From positions 118,467-182,466 of the forward strand of contig DGPA01000044.1 of NCBI GenBank assembly GCA_002389505.1: 64,000 nucleotides of DNA. The letters run 5' to 3'. The notes under the pieces were generated by a model. That model had not been told where the DNA came from. It saw only the letters and a program-made list of their open reading frames with translations, and searched no databases. Source of the stretch: Halieaceae bacterium UBA4452 (lineage in GTDB: Bacteria > Pseudomonadota > Gammaproteobacteria > Pseudomonadales > Halieaceae). Within the stretch, counting starts at the first letter, position 1, and every line of letters begins with the position of its first letter. Below are positions 51,596-60,635 of this stretch, piece after piece. The position numbers and the translations under genes are program-made.

Positions 51596-52485
51596 TGGCT
51601 GAACAGGCGAGAGAACTGGTGTTTCAAACATCGGGTCTGGAATATGCGGCGCTAAGCTGGGGCGAGGTGGGTCAGCCCGTTATTTTAGCGCTGCATGGCT
51701 GGCTTGATAATGCCCTGTCATTTTCGCGGCTTGGCCCACTGTTAGCGGGCTACCGTGTTGTTGCAGTCGACCTCTCCGGTCATGGTCATAGCGCCCATCG
51801 CTCTCTGGACAGTACTTATCACATTTGGGATGACCTGCCGCAACTGGTCGATATTGTTAATGCGCTGGGCGGTGAGCAGATCACTCTATTGGGACATAGT
51901 CGAGGGGCTTCGGTCGCGACATTGTTAGCGGCAGCACTGGCAGATCGCTGCAATAAACTGGTGCTCATCGACGGCTTTTTACCGGCTTTCGGTGACGACA
52001 AAAACGGTGCGCATCAACTCGAGCGCTTCGTCAGTGAACGGCGTAAATATTTGTCGAGAAGTACGCGCATTTTCAAGAGTATTGACGAATTTTCCGAGCG
52101 CAGAGAGCAGTACGGCTTCAGCCGTGACAGCGCGCAACAGTTAGCCCCCCGGGCCTTGGAAATTGTGCCCGAAGGTTTTCGTTTGCGCAGCGATCCAAGA
52201 TTGTTCGCCACCTCCGCGGTATACCTCAATGCAGTGCAACGCAGACAACTATATGAACAACTTACCCCATCTGTGTTGAGTATTATCGCCAAAGACGGTT
52301 TACTCACCCAAGTAGCCAGTGCGGAAACATTGCTCGAACAGATGTCCGAATACTTATTCGATTATCAAAGCATCGTGATTGAGGGTTCTCACCACCTGCA
52401 CATGGAAGAAGCGTCGGTCGACGGTGTGGCGTCGGCGGTGCTAGCGTTTCTCACCACACAGCAACAACGACAGGATGGTCGATGA
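51595..52485 (+). CDS. Alpha/beta hydrolase
   Basis: A 296-residue soluble hydrolase with no signal peptide. The oxyanion segment is LALHGWLDNALSF, the nucleophile Ser is in GHSRGASVA, and the catalytic His is in IEGSHHLHME. The overall form resembles MEST-like or haloalkane-dehalogenase-like esterases; the substrate is unknown. It overlaps sixA by one base and the next gene by four. Confidence 0.85.
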   Translation: MAEQARELVFQTSGLEYAALSWGEVGQPVILALHGWLDNALSFSRLGPLLAGYRVVAVDLSGHGHSAHRSLDSTYHIWDDLPQLVDIVNALGGEQITLLGHSRGASVATLLAAALADRCNKLVLIDGFLPAFGDDKNGAHQLERFVSERRKYLSRSTRIFKSIDEFSERREQYGFSRDSAQQLAPRALEIVPEGFRLRSDPRLFATSAVYLNAVQRRQLYEQLTPSVLSIIAKDGLLTQVASAETLLEQMSEYLFDYQSIVIEGSHHLHMEEASVDGVASAVLAFLTTQQQRQDGR

Positions 52486-53069
52486 ATAATACGCGGAACA
52501 CTACCAGCACGGTTTGTCGGAGGATACAGTACTTGGGCATCGCCGTTGTGTTATTGGCCATGAGCCTACTGGCTGGAGTGGCCATGGCGTCAACGTCGCC
52601 TTCGGAACCAACGACCGTCGCGGGTGAGACCAAGGCCAGCATTAGTAATCACTGGGCGACCACAGAGGTGTCGGCAAGCGTCATACGTGCTCAACCGTTC
52701 CTGATTCCCCTGGGCGCCATGAAAAAGAAGCAAGGGATTTGGCGCCCGGAAGCATTTGAAGCCATTCAAGGACACGTTGATCGGACGACGTGGTCTGTCC
52801 ACGGCGAGGCGGTGGTCACGCTATTTGAAGCATTCAGTAAAGCCTTGGCCAGTCAATCCGAAGCGCTTTGGCTGTGTGCTGGCAGACGTTGTGGTAACGC
52901 GTCAGAGTGGGCTAGTCAGGTTTATGGCGAGCGGCTGCTGTACGGCCGGGATGAATTCATGCGGTATCAGGTATTTAGATTGGCATCAGGGGAATGGATT
53001 ACCCTCTTCGGCACCGCCCGCAGTGCCGACAGGCAGTATCTGCATCTAGACATTATCAGTCCCGATTAG
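52482..53069 (+). CDS. DUF4892-like exported protein
   Basis: A 195-residue protein with a signal peptide (about 19-36, [19 protein letters not shown]). The segment [35 protein letters not shown] style (Cys-Gly-Arg-x-Cys-Gly, then Trp-Ala, then Leu-Tyr-Gly-Asp) is what I associate with DUF4892 proteins, which in Pseudomonas also follow an alpha/beta hydrolase gene. No function is known. The ATG at 52482 overlaps the hydrolase gene. Its stop overlaps the folE stop by four bases, tail to tail. Confidence 0.65.
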   Translation: MNNTRNTTSTVCRRIQYLGIAVVLLAMSLLAGVAMASTSPSEPTTVAGETKASISNHWATTEVSASVIRAQPFLIPLGAMKKKQGIWRPEAFEAIQGHVDRTTWSVHGEAVVTLFEAFSKALASQSEALWLCAGRRCGNASEWASQVYGERLLYGRDEFMRYQVFRLASGEWITLFGTARSADRQYLHLDIISPD

Positions 53070-53617
53070 CGGGGAGACATCCTCAGTAGGGCAAGGAATT
53101 CATCTCGGGTACGCGCATCCGAGCGGAAGGAGCCCAGCATCGCCGATGTTTTCGTCGCTGAATTCTGCTTTTCTACCCCGCGCATCATCATGCACATGTG
53201 CTGAGCCTCAATAATGACGCCGACCCCCAATGCGTTCGTTACCGCCATAATGCTCTCGGCAATCTGCGTCGTTAACTGCTCCTGAATTTGCAGACGACGG
53301 GCAAACATATCGACTACGCGAGCGACTTTTGATAAGCCCAACACCTTGCCTTGCGGTACGTAGGCAACATGGCAACGGCCAATAAAGGGCAGCAAGTGGT
53401 GCTCACAGAGGGAATAGAGTTCTATGTCTTGTACCAACACCATTTCGCTGGAGTCAGAGGGGAATAGGGCGTTGTTCACCACCTCGGTGAGATCCTGTTG
53501 GTAGCCTCGGGTTAAAAATTGAAACGCTTTTGATGCGCGTTTCGGGGTATCCAAGAGCCCAGGTCGCTGCGGATTCTCGCCCACCGATTCGATGATTTCG
53601 CGCCATTGCTGTTCCAT
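53066..53617 (-). CDS. folE: GTP cyclohydrolase I FolE
   Basis: A 183-residue enzyme that makes dihydroneopterin triphosphate from GTP, the first step to tetrahydrofolate. The zinc site is in [17 protein letters not shown] with a second Cys in [12 protein letters not shown], and the active site includes [20 protein letters not shown]. The ATG at 53617 has a GGGGGG run upstream; the longer frame to 53650 would overlap the prmB region. It is divergent from prmB with about 31 bases between starts. Confidence 0.95.
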   Translation of the reverse strand: MEQQWREIIESVGENPQRPGLLDTPKRASKAFQFLTRGYQQDLTEVVNNALFPSDSSEMVLVQDIELYSLCEHHLLPFIGRCHVAYVPQGKVLGLSKVARVVDMFARRLQIQEQLTTQIAESIMAVTNALGVGVIIEAQHMCMMMRGVEKQNSATKTSAMLGSFRSDARTRDEFLALLRMSPR

Positions 53618-53648
53618 ACATACCCCCCGTATCCGTCGCAATGTTACC

Positions 53649-54569
53649 ATGGGTTTTTATCACGAGAGTATTACCGTGAACGACTTTCGAGAAATTTTGA
53701 GGACGACCGAGGCGCAGTTAATTCAGGCCGACATTTTTTGTGGTCATGGGTATGAGTCCCCCCATGATGAGGCTGTCGCTCTGGTACTGTCTGCCGCAGG
53801 CCTAGCTATGGCTACCGAGGTCGACATACTCGATGAAACGTACCCCCAAGATGCGTGGTCACGCTTACAACAGTTCATCACGCGCCGGACAACGAGGCGT
53901 GAACCGACCGCTTACATTCTGGGGCAAGGCTGGCTCGGCCCACTGGCTTTCAAGGTAGATAACCGCGCCCTGATCCCGCGATCGCCCTTAATGTCCGTCA
54001 TTGAGTCGGGGTTTACGCCTTGGTGGCAGGGTGATGATCCCCGCGTTATCGTTGACCTGTGCTGTGGCGGAGGCAGCCTGGGCCTACTGGCCGCCTGGGC
54101 TTTCCCAGAGAGTCAGGTATTATTGCTCGATATCGATCCGTTGGCACTCGACCTGGCCGCTGAAAATAGAGCGCTCCATCAGCTAACCAATGCCCACTGT
54201 CAGCAAGCCGATTTACTCCGGCCACTGGCGCCGAGTAGTATTGACATTATCATCGCCAACCCGCCCTATGTGGACGTCGAGGAACTGTCTAATTTACCGG
54301 CCGAATATGCCTATGAGCCGGTCTTAGCACTCGAGGCGGGGCTTGATGGACTGGATCTTGTCCACCAGCTAATGCAGCAAGCTTGTCACGTATTGAACAC
54401 CGATGGGCTATTGTTTTTGGAAGTGGGTAACGCGTGGGTTGCTCTAGAACAGCACTATCCGCGATTCCCCTTTACTTGGCTTGCGCTAGAGTGTGGTGGG
54501 CACGGGGTCTGCGTGCTGAGTAAAGCAGATTTAATGACACTGTTTAGCGAAACGAGCACAGTCGTATAA
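53649..54569 (+). CDS. prmB: Ribosomal protein L3 N5-glutamine methyltransferase PrmB
   Basis: A 306-residue SAM methyltransferase. Motif I is [15 protein letters not shown], and the NPPY motif in [14 protein letters not shown] binds the target Gln. The PrmB-type opening is [22 protein letters not shown] and [25 protein letters not shown], which separates it from PrmC. The ATG at 53649 fits the E. coli PrmB length but lacks a ribosome binding site; a GTG at 53676 has GAGAG eight bases upstream and may be the true start. aroC follows after 31 bases. Confidence 0.9.
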   Translation: MGFYHESITVNDFREILRTTEAQLIQADIFCGHGYESPHDEAVALVLSAAGLAMATEVDILDETYPQDAWSRLQQFITRRTTRREPTAYILGQGWLGPLAFKVDNRALIPRSPLMSVIESGFTPWWQGDDPRVIVDLCCGGGSLGLLAAWAFPESQVLLLDIDPLALDLAAENRALHQLTNAHCQQADLLRPLAPSSIDIIIANPPYVDVEELSNLPAEYAYEPVLALEAGLDGLDLVHQLMQQACHVLNTDGLLFLEVGNAWVALEQHYPRFPFTWLALECGGHGVCVLSKADLMTLFSETSTVV

Positions 54570-54600
54570 ATAACCGTATCGCACGGGGAGACGTCAGCAC

Positions 54601-55704
54601 ATGTCCGGAAATACCTTTGGTAAACTTTTTACAGTCACAACATTTGGTGAAAGTCATGGTAGCGGTTTGGGCGCTATCATTGACGGTTGTCCGCCGGGCC
54701 TGCTCCTGTCGGCGGCGGACTTACAGCACGACCTTGACCGACGCAAACCCGGTCAGTCGCGATATACAACCCAGCGTAAAGAAGCTGATGAGGTGGAAAT
54801 CCTATCGGGGACTTTCGAGGGAGCAACGACGGGCACACCCATTGGGCTGTTGATTCGAAACACCGATCAACGCGCCAAAGACTACGGGCCCATTAAGGAC
54901 CAATTCCGCCCTGCGCACGCCGATTATACCTATGCCCAAAAATACGGCGTGCGCGATTACCGGGGCGGGGGTCGGTCTTCAGCGCGAGAAACCGCAATGC
55001 GTGTCGCGGCAGGAGCAGTCGCTAAGAAATGGCTGGCAGAGAAATGGGGCATCACCATTCGCGGCCACTTAGCTCAATTGGGGCCCCTTAAGGCAAGCAA
55101 GCATGATTGGACCGAGGTGGAAAACAATCCTTTTTTCTGTGCAGATGTTGATCTGGTTCCAGACTTGGAGTCGTTCATGCAGGCACTCAGCAAAAAAGGG
55201 GATTCGATTGGCGCTCGACTACGCATTGTCGCCGAGGGTGTGCCTCCGGGTTGGGGCGAACCTATATTTGATAGACTAGATGCAGATATTGCCCATGCCA
55301 TGATGAGTATTAATGCTGTCAAGGGTGTCGAGGTGGGCGCAGGCTTTGCTGCCGTCGAGCAGTACGGCTCTGAGCACCGTGACGAAATGACCCCAGAGGG
55401 CTTTATGAGCAACAACGCCGGCGGCGTTTTAGGGGGTATTTCTAGCGGTCAGCACATCGCGGTAAATATAGCCCTTAAGCCCACCTCGAGTCTGCGACTC
55501 CCAGGCCAAAGTATTGACGTCGCGGGTGACAGTGTCGAGGTGATTACCACCGGGCGTCACGATCCCTGTGTCGGTATTCGTGCAGTCCCTATCGCTGAGG
55601 CAATGCTCGCGCTGGTACTCATTGATCACGCCTTGCGTCACCGGGGACAAAATGCCGATGTTGTCTCTCCCACCCCGATCATTCGAGGAGAGATTCCCCA
55701 ATGA
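54601..55704 (+). CDS. aroC: Chorismate synthase AroC
   Basis: A 367-residue, FMN-dependent enzyme that makes chorismate from EPSP, the last step of the shikimate pathway. Signature segments are [19 protein letters not shown] near the start, [14 protein letters not shown] in the middle and a late Arg-His-Asp motif in [25 protein letters not shown] precedes the ATG. prmB-aroC is a common gene pair in gammaproteobacteria. The stop overlaps a small membrane protein gene. Confidence 0.98.
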   Translation: MSGNTFGKLFTVTTFGESHGSGLGAIIDGCPPGLLLSAADLQHDLDRRKPGQSRYTTQRKEADEVEILSGTFEGATTGTPIGLLIRNTDQRAKDYGPIKDQFRPAHADYTYAQKYGVRDYRGGGRSSARETAMRVAAGAVAKKWLAEKWGITIRGHLAQLGPLKASKHDWTEVENNPFFCADVDLVPDLESFMQALSKKGDSIGARLRIVAEGVPPGWGEPIFDRLDADIAHAMMSINAVKGVEVGAGFAAVEQYGSEHRDEMTPEGFMSNNAGGVLGGISSGQHIAVNIALKPTSSLRLPGQSIDVAGDSVEVITTGRHDPCVGIRAVPIAEAMLALVLIDHALRHRGQNADVVSPTPIIRGEIPQ

Positions 55705-55913
55705 ATCGACGATCCCGAAGGAAATTACGCACAACCTTCCTCGGAGTTCTTGCCTGCGGTGCGCTGTTTTGGGGAGCCGTCCAGCTGGTGGGAGTACCGC
55801 CCCGCAACTTAGTGACCGCACTGGGATGGGTAGTTCTGGGAACGTTTGTCGTGATTGTGTGTGCTGCGATTCCGGGCGTTCTTTTGGGACGCAGGCGACA
55901 AAAAAAGTCTTAA
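55701..55913 (+). CDS. Small two-helix membrane protein
   Basis: A 70-residue protein that I cannot place in a named family. A basic N-terminus ([10 protein letters not shown]) leads into two hydrophobic helices, about 12-30 and 38-62, and a basic tail (GRRRQKKS), so both ends should face the cytoplasm. The ATG overlaps the aroC stop as ATGA, and codon use looks like that of the neighbours, so I take it as a real gene. Confidence 0.6.
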   Translation: MNRRSRRKLRTTFLGVLACGALFWGAVQLVGVPPRNLVTALGWVVLGTFVVIVCAAIPGVLLGRRRQKKS

Positions 55914-56052
55914 TCAGGCGCGCGCCGGTTCCCATTATCGCTCCGCCAGCGACTGATGACGTGGCTGCGGACAGCACTCGCCTAAACCGGTGCAGGGGCG
56001 GTATAGTAGCGCTACGTAGCAACAGCCATTTACCCACCTTGGAGAACACGGT

Positions 56053-56859
56053 ATGACACTAAAAACGAGCGTAATGTTTACACTGGCAGTGCTGGTCGCT
56101 CCGCTAGCAAACGCGGATTTTAACTGGGCCGAAGCGCTGACAGGCGAACACCGGGCCGAGGGCAATGCGGCGCGCAATTCAGCCCGACACCCCCAAGAAA
56201 CCTTGGAATTCTTTGGTATTCAACCGAACACTACGGTATTGGAAGTCTCACCGGGCGGCGGCTGGTATACCGAAGTTTTGGCGCCGCTCATGCGCGGTCA
56301 AGGCACATTGATTGCGGCGCATTACGCGGCGAACGGCGGCAGTTACTCTCGGCGCTCCCTCGGCGCGTACCTCGAAAAAATGGGGACTATGGATGGCGTC
56401 TTTGGAGAGGTGGTGATCACTGAGCTACAGCCCCCCAAGGCGATGATGGCCGCGCAACCTGAGTCGGTAGATTTAGCGGTCGCGTTCCGTAACGTGCATT
56501 CGTGGATGCGAATGAATCAGGTGGAACTGTTTTTTGCGGCGGTATACGACGCACTCAAGCCCGGCGGCGTGTTCGGTATTGTCCAACATCGTGGTCGACC
56601 TGGCACATCTATCGATGACATGAAGCGCACCGCCTATGTCACGGAGCAGCAGGTCATTGAATTTGCTGAACTGGCGGGCTTTGAGCTAGATGCGAAAAGT
56701 GACATTAACGCTAACCCCCGGGACACAAAAGACTACGAGGGTGGTGTGTGGACACTGCCGCCAGTTTTGCGTGAGGGAGACAAGAACCGCGATCAGTATC
56801 TGAGCATCGGTGAAAGTGACCGTATGACACTGCGTTTTGTGAAGCCTACCGGTGACTAA
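56053..56859 (+). CDS. Exported SAM-dependent methyltransferase-like protein
   Basis: A 268-residue protein with a clear signal peptide (about 1-21, cleaving after ANA) and a class I methyltransferase fold. The SAM loop is VLEVSPGGGWYTEVL, and YDALKPGGVFGIVQHR matches the late motif. It belongs to the COG4798-type family of predicted exported methyltransferases. SAM is not known to be present in the periplasm, so either it binds something else or the signal serves another purpose. GGAG lies eight bases before the ATG. Overlapping palindromes (GTAGCGCTAC and GCTACGTAGC, 56006-56020) lie upstream. Confidence 0.8.
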   Translation: MTLKTSVMFTLAVLVAPLANADFNWAEALTGEHRAEGNAARNSARHPQETLEFFGIQPNTTVLEVSPGGGWYTEVLAPLMRGQGTLIAAHYAANGGSYSRRSLGAYLEKMGTMDGVFGEVVITELQPPKAMMAAQPESVDLAVAFRNVHSWMRMNQVELFFAAVYDALKPGGVFGIVQHRGRPGTSIDDMKRTAYVTEQQVIEFAELAGFELDAKSDINANPRDTKDYEGGVWTLPPVLREGDKNRDQYLSIGESDRMTLRFVKPTGD

Positions 56860-56871
56860 TAGTGACGCGGT

Positions 56872-57114
56872 ATGTCTATTGAAGCGGTGACTGCCCAGGA
56901 CATTGATGCCACGGGCTTGACGTGCCCTGAACCTGTGATGCTCCTGCACGCCGCCATCCGCCAACTTAGTGCCGGACAATGCGTTCGCCTAAGGGCCACC
57001 GATCCCTCCACCGAGCGCGATGTGGGTAACTTTTGTCGGTTCTTGGGCCATCGATTATTACAGGCGGACCGAGAGGGCGGGCAGTTTATTTATTTGATTG
57101 AAAAGCAGTGCTAA
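56872..57114 (+). CDS. tusA: TusA-family sulfurtransferase
   Basis: An 80-residue sulfur carrier. The motif TGLTCPEPVMLLHAAI contains the persulfide-carrying Cys, and the remainder follows the TusA two-layer fold (DPSTERDVGNFCRFLGH). TusA accepts sulfur from IscS and passes it on for tRNA 2-thiouridine and other uses. It follows the methyltransferase gene by 12 bases and overlaps or abuts epmC. Confidence 0.9.
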   Translation: MSIEAVTAQDIDATGLTCPEPVMLLHAAIRQLSAGQCVRLRATDPSTERDVGNFCRFLGHRLLQADREGGQFIYLIEKQC

Positions 57115-57128
57115 GCGGCATCGATTTG

Positions 57129-57641
57129 ATGGGGTATCGGCAGCAGGTGGATGTCAATCGGATCGTTGCTGCCTTTAACCGCTGTTTTTATAGTCACAAT
57201 ACACGGCTCCAAGGGGGGGCAGTAGAGCCTTATTATGTGCCGGCTGATGGGCGGCACGGGGCGGCGCGAGTGTGTTTTCGTGCCGATTATCTGCGTAGTG
57301 CACTACACGAGGTCGCCCATTGGTGCATCGCCGGTTGTCACCGGCGCCGGTTAGCCGACTATGGCTATTGGTATAGCCCTGACAATCGGAGTCTGTCGGA
57401 GCAGGCCGCATTTTTCGCGGTGGAGGCCAAACCACAGGCCTTAGAAAAAACGTTTTGTGAGGCGTTAGGGGTGCCGTTCGCGGCCAGCATTGATAATCTC
57501 AATCTGACCCTTCCTCAGCAGTCATTAGAGGACTTCCAATCGCGCTTAGAGGCGGCGTACTGGGCTTACCGGCGTCATGGCCTGCCTGAACGTGCCCGTC
57601 GGTTTACTCATCTGTTACAACGCTTGCGCAGAGAGGATTAG
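57129..57641 (+). CDS. epmC: Elongation factor P hydroxylase EpmC
   Basis: A 170-residue protein of the EpmC (YfcM) family that hydroxylates the modified lysine of elongation factor P. The metal-site region is ALHEVAHWCIAGCHRR, followed by LADYGYWYSPDNRS and EAKPQALEKTFCEALGVPF, closely matching E. coli EpmC. The ATG at 57129 gives the family length; a GTG at 57108 that overlaps tusA by seven bases is the alternative, and neither has a strong ribosome binding site. EpmA and EpmB are not in the window. Confidence 0.88.
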   Translation: MGYRQQVDVNRIVAAFNRCFYSHNTRLQGGAVEPYYVPADGRHGAARVCFRADYLRSALHEVAHWCIAGCHRRRLADYGYWYSPDNRSLSEQAAFFAVEAKPQALEKTFCEALGVPFAASIDNLNLTLPQQSLEDFQSRLEAAYWAYRRHGLPERARRFTHLLQRLRRED

Positions 57642-57647
57642 CGTTTT

Positions 57648-58796
57648 ATGAAGCTGCGTATTGTCTGCGATGAGAATCTCGCTATCACCCCGCTGCTTCG
57701 GGCGCTCGACGCTTCACTTTTGTGTAAGCCCGGACGAGAAATTGACGCCGATGATGTCAGAGATGCCGACGTGCTCCTCGTCCGCTCGGTGACCCGCGTT
57801 AATGCAGATCTGTTAGGGGCTTCAGCGGTCAAGTTTGTCGGTTCAGCCACGGCTGGCGTCGACCACATTTGCACAAGGGATTTAGCCGCTTTGGGTATCC
57901 CGTTTTGTTCGGCACCCGGTGTCAATGCTAACGCCGTGGCTGAGTATGTCTTGGCGGCAATTGGCCATGCGGGCCGCATCGGCGAGTTGCTCAGTGGTGC
58001 GCCGGTGGGTGTTGTCGGTTATGGCCATGTCGGCAAAGCCATCAGTCACAAATTATTGGCTTTGGGAGCAAAGGTGCTGGTGTTTGACCCTTGGGTTGAT
58101 GTCCCCGAGGGCATTCGCGCGCAGCGCCTTGAGGATATGTGCTGCTGTCAGATAATCACTCTGCATGCAGCGCTCCATGACCGCCCCCCCTGGCCCAGCC
58201 GTGACCTGTTAGCCAACCTAGTGCCAACGCTACGACGACAGTCAGGTTTACTGATCAATGCCGGTCGTGGACGGTTACTGGGAAACGATGCGTGTGGAAT
58301 GCTCTTGGATAGTGGTTGGCAGCTCGCGCTAGATACTTGGCCGGAAGAGCCCGTTATTGATGCTGGGTTAATCGAGAGAGTGCAGTTAGCGACACCGCAC
58401 ATCGCTGGCTATTCACTGCAGGCGAAATCTCAGGCGACTGATTATCTCGTTAAGGCGCTCGGCGAGGCGTTGCCCCTAGACACGCTGCCGGAGCGGGGGG
58501 CAACCCAAACCGCTAGGCAAGCAGTGGGATCTGCGCGTATCGACGCTCAAGGATGGCTCCATGAGGTACTGCAGGCTAATAAAGGCATTGCGGCGTCCGA
58601 TCAAGGATTGAGGCTCGCAGCACGACCTCAGGTAGATGCAGCCACCTTTGATGCGCTTAGGCGCCATTATCGATTGCCTGATGAATTAGCGGGGTCAGAA
58701 GTAGTGTTGTCATCCGAACAGCGCTCTATAATACCCCTGTGCACTGCCCTTGGCATGTACCCGAAAGTGATGAAACCCACAGGAGAAATTGACTGA
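57648..58796 (+). CDS. pdxB: Erythronate-4-phosphate dehydrogenase PdxB
   Basis: A 382-residue NAD-dependent D-2-hydroxyacid dehydrogenase in pyridoxal phosphate synthesis. The opening MKLRIVCDENL is typical, the NAD motif is GVVGYGHVGKAI, and the catalytic segments are INAGRGRLLGND and TPHIAGYSLQAKSQAT with the His. The PdxB C-terminal dimerisation domain (about 285-382) is present, which separates it from SerA-like enzymes. It overlaps msrB by one base. Confidence 0.93.
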   Translation: MKLRIVCDENLAITPLLRALDASLLCKPGREIDADDVRDADVLLVRSVTRVNADLLGASAVKFVGSATAGVDHICTRDLAALGIPFCSAPGVNANAVAEYVLAAIGHAGRIGELLSGAPVGVVGYGHVGKAISHKLLALGAKVLVFDPWVDVPEGIRAQRLEDMCCCQIITLHAALHDRPPWPSRDLLANLVPTLRRQSGLLINAGRGRLLGNDACGMLLDSGWQLALDTWPEEPVIDAGLIERVQLATPHIAGYSLQAKSQATDYLVKALGEALPLDTLPERGATQTARQAVGSARIDAQGWLHEVLQANKGIAASDQGLRLAARPQVDAATFDALRRHYRLPDELAGSEVVLSSEQRSIIPLCTALGMYPKVMKPTGEID

Positions 58797-59197
58797 TGTC
58801 AGCAGATAGATATGACGATGCGTATTGGCAAGAGAAACTGACTAAAGACGAGTTTCACGTATTACGGGAGAAGGGTACAGAGCGAGCATTTACTGGCGAA
58901 TACTGGAACTGTGACGACGCGGGTATCTATCGCTGCCGGGGGTGTGGTGAACCCTTGTTTGAGTCCGACAAAAAATTTGATGCCGGCTGCGGTTGGCCGA
59001 GTTTTGATAGGCCCGTGGAAGAAGAAGTGATTACCGAAATCCGCGATACCAGTCACGGGATGATACGGACCGAGGTCACCTGTAGGCGCTGCGGCGGGCA
59101 TTTAGGCCACATTTTTCCCGACGGGCCCACCGAAACCGGACGCCGTTATTGCATCAATAGTTTGTCCATTGCGCTCGACAAGGGCGCCAGTGAGTAG
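58796..59197 (+). CDS. msrB: Peptide methionine (R)-S-oxide reductase MsrB
   Basis: A 133-residue MsrB that repairs the R form of methionine sulfoxide. Zinc cysteines are Cys47/Cys50 (CRGC) and Cys96/Cys99 (CRRC), the catalytic Cys119 is in RRYCINS, and GCGWPSF carries the Cys65 that may act as resolving residue. It has no signal peptide, so it is cytoplasmic. The ATG overlaps the pdxB stop. Confidence 0.95.
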   Translation: MSADRYDDAYWQEKLTKDEFHVLREKGTERAFTGEYWNCDDAGIYRCRGCGEPLFESDKKFDAGCGWPSFDRPVEEEVITEIRDTSHGMIRTEVTCRRCGGHLGHIFPDGPTETGRRYCINSLSIALDKGASE

Positions 59198-59351
59198 ACC
59201 GAGGGGCAAGACCTAAGGCAAGGAGGGCAGGGGTGTGGGGCAACCGCGTCTGGGGACGTCCATGCCCCGGGCATTGAGCGGCGCGGCACACTGCGTCTTG
59301 TGGCAGTGCTCCACGCCATCTGTTGTTCACCAGCCCTCTGCGGAAGGGGGT

Positions 59352-59427
59352 TGGAGCGGGTAACGAGGTTCGAACTCGTGACCTCGACCTTGGCAAGGTC
59401 GCGCTCTACCAACTGAGCTACACCCGC
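59352..59427 (-). tRNA. tRNA-Gly (GCC)
   Basis: On the minus strand the 76-base gene folds as a full cloverleaf. The acceptor stem is GCGGGTG paired with TACCCGC, the anticodon loop TTGCCAA has GCC, and the T arm is ACGAG-TTCGAAC-CTCGT. The discriminator is T (U) and CCA is encoded. It lies five bases after tRNA-Glu on the same transcript. No terminator is clear downstream; CACTGC/GCAGTG (59289-59308) is a weak hairpin without a T-run. Confidence 0.96.
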
Positions 59428-59432
59428 TTAAA

Positions 59433-59508
59433 TGGCGTCCCCTAGGGGGTTCGAACCCCTGTTACCGCCGTGAAAGGGCGGTGTCCTAGGCCACTAGACG
59501 AAGGGGAC
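59433..59508 (-). tRNA. tRNA-Glu (TTC)
   Basis: On the minus strand the gene begins GTCCCCTTCGTCTAGTGG, very close to E. coli tRNA-Glu. The anticodon loop CTTTCAC gives TTC, the T arm is CAGGG-GTTCGAA-CCCCCT in outline, the discriminator is G and CCA is encoded. It is first in the Glu-Gly pair and lies 27 bases after the promoter. Confidence 0.96.
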
Positions 59509-59511
59509 GCG

Positions 59512-59531
59512 GCCTCTCTTTGAAGAGAGGC
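59512..59531 (-). repeat. Hairpin in the 5' leader of the tRNA-Glu/Gly transcript
   Basis: GCCTCTCTT and AAGAGAGGC form a 9-bp perfect inverted repeat around two bases. On the minus strand it lies between the promoter -10 and the mature tRNA-Glu 5' end, with only three bases to spare. It may guide 5' processing or act as an initiation-region element. Confidence 0.5.
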
Positions 59532-59535
59532 GCGC

Positions 59536-59564
59536 ATGATATGTTCGAGACGCAGTGCCGTCAA
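59536..59564 (-). promoter_or_regulatory. Sigma-70 promoter of the tRNA-Glu/Gly operon
   Basis: On the minus strand TTGACG (59559-59564) and TATCAT (59536-59541) are separated by 17 bases. Directly after the -10 comes GCGCGCC, a GC-rich discriminator of the sort found at stable RNA promoters that are shut off by ppGpp. Confidence 0.75.
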
Positions 59565-59717
59565 CCCCAATTTCCCAATCGGATTGATTCCTCGCTGTAC
59601 CGCGCTAGATTCGGTAAACTGGCCGGCCACTGTGGCGACAGGGGTGCAAGGTCGGCGTTGCCGCCGAACAGTGATGCAACCCGGTCCGTAAGCCCGTTAT
59701 CTATTTGAGGAACCAGT

Positions 59718-60635
59718 ATGATACCAGCGCTCAGTATTACCGGCCTGGAGAAGACCTATGACAACGGCTTTCGAGCCCTCAAAGGGTTAAACCTAGAAGT
59801 CGCTCAAGGGGAGTTTTTTGCGCTCCTCGGACCCAACGGCGCGGGTAAGTCGACAACCATCGGCGTTATTTCGTCATTGGTGGCGAAATCGGCCGGAAAG
59901 GTGTTGGTGCATGGGGTCGATATTGACGAGGATTTCCCCGGCGCGAAAAAGTATCTGGGCATTGTGCCCCAGGAATTTAATTTCAATGTTTTTGAAAAGC
60001 CCGAAGATATATTGGTTCAACAGGCCGGATTTTACGGTATTCCGTTGAGTATTGCCCGAGAGCGCACAAAACACTTTTTAGGTCAGCTTGGCCTGGCAGA
60101 AAAAAGTAGCACGCCAGCCAGGATGTTATCGGGGGGCATGAAACGCCGGCTCATGATTGCTCGGGCACTCATCCATGCCCCGAAACTGTTGATTCTCGAT
60201 GAGCCCACCGCGGGTGTCGATATTGAAATGCGTCGCTCCATGTATGATTTTCTACGCGAGATCAATGCGGCGGGAACGACAATTATTTTGACCACGCATT
60301 ATTTGGAGGAAGCCGAGGCCCTGTGCCGTAATATGGCGATTATAAACCACGGCGAAATTGTCGCTAACACCTCAATTCGAGAGCTCTTGAGAGATCTCAA
60401 TAAAGAGTCTTTTTTACTCGACTGCCAAGTTCCCCTGCCGGGTACCATTACCGTTGAAGGCTTTCACGTCGCGAAAGTCGACGAGCACACCATTGAGGTT
60501 CACATTGAAAAGGGCCAAGACCTCGTCCAGGCCTTCGAGGGATTAAAGCAGCAGGGAATTAAAGTGCTGAGCATGCGCAATCAGGCTAATCGACTTGAGC
60601 AAATGTTTGTCAGCGTTTTGGAGCGGCAAGCATGA
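59718..60635 (+). CDS. yadG: ABC transporter ATP-binding protein YadG
   Basis: A 305-residue ATPase. Walker A is GPNGAGKST (38-46), the signature is LSGGMKRRLMIARAL, and Walker B ends LILDEPTAGVD with the H-loop His in LTTHYLEEAE. The C-terminal extension after about 220 is typical of ABC-2 exporters. With YadH it forms an exporter whose substrate is unknown. GAGGA lies six bases before the ATG. The stop overlaps the yadH start by four bases. Confidence 0.92.
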   Translation: MIPALSITGLEKTYDNGFRALKGLNLEVAQGEFFALLGPNGAGKSTTIGVISSLVAKSAGKVLVHGVDIDEDFPGAKKYLGIVPQEFNFNVFEKPEDILVQQAGFYGIPLSIARERTKHFLGQLGLAEKSSTPARMLSGGMKRRLMIARALIHAPKLLILDEPTAGVDIEMRRSMYDFLREINAAGTTIILTTHYLEEAEALCRNMAIINHGEIVANTSIRELLRDLNKESFLLDCQVPLPGTITVEGFHVAKVDEHTIEVHIEKGQDLVQAFEGLKQQGIKVLSMRNQANRLEQMFVSVLERQA

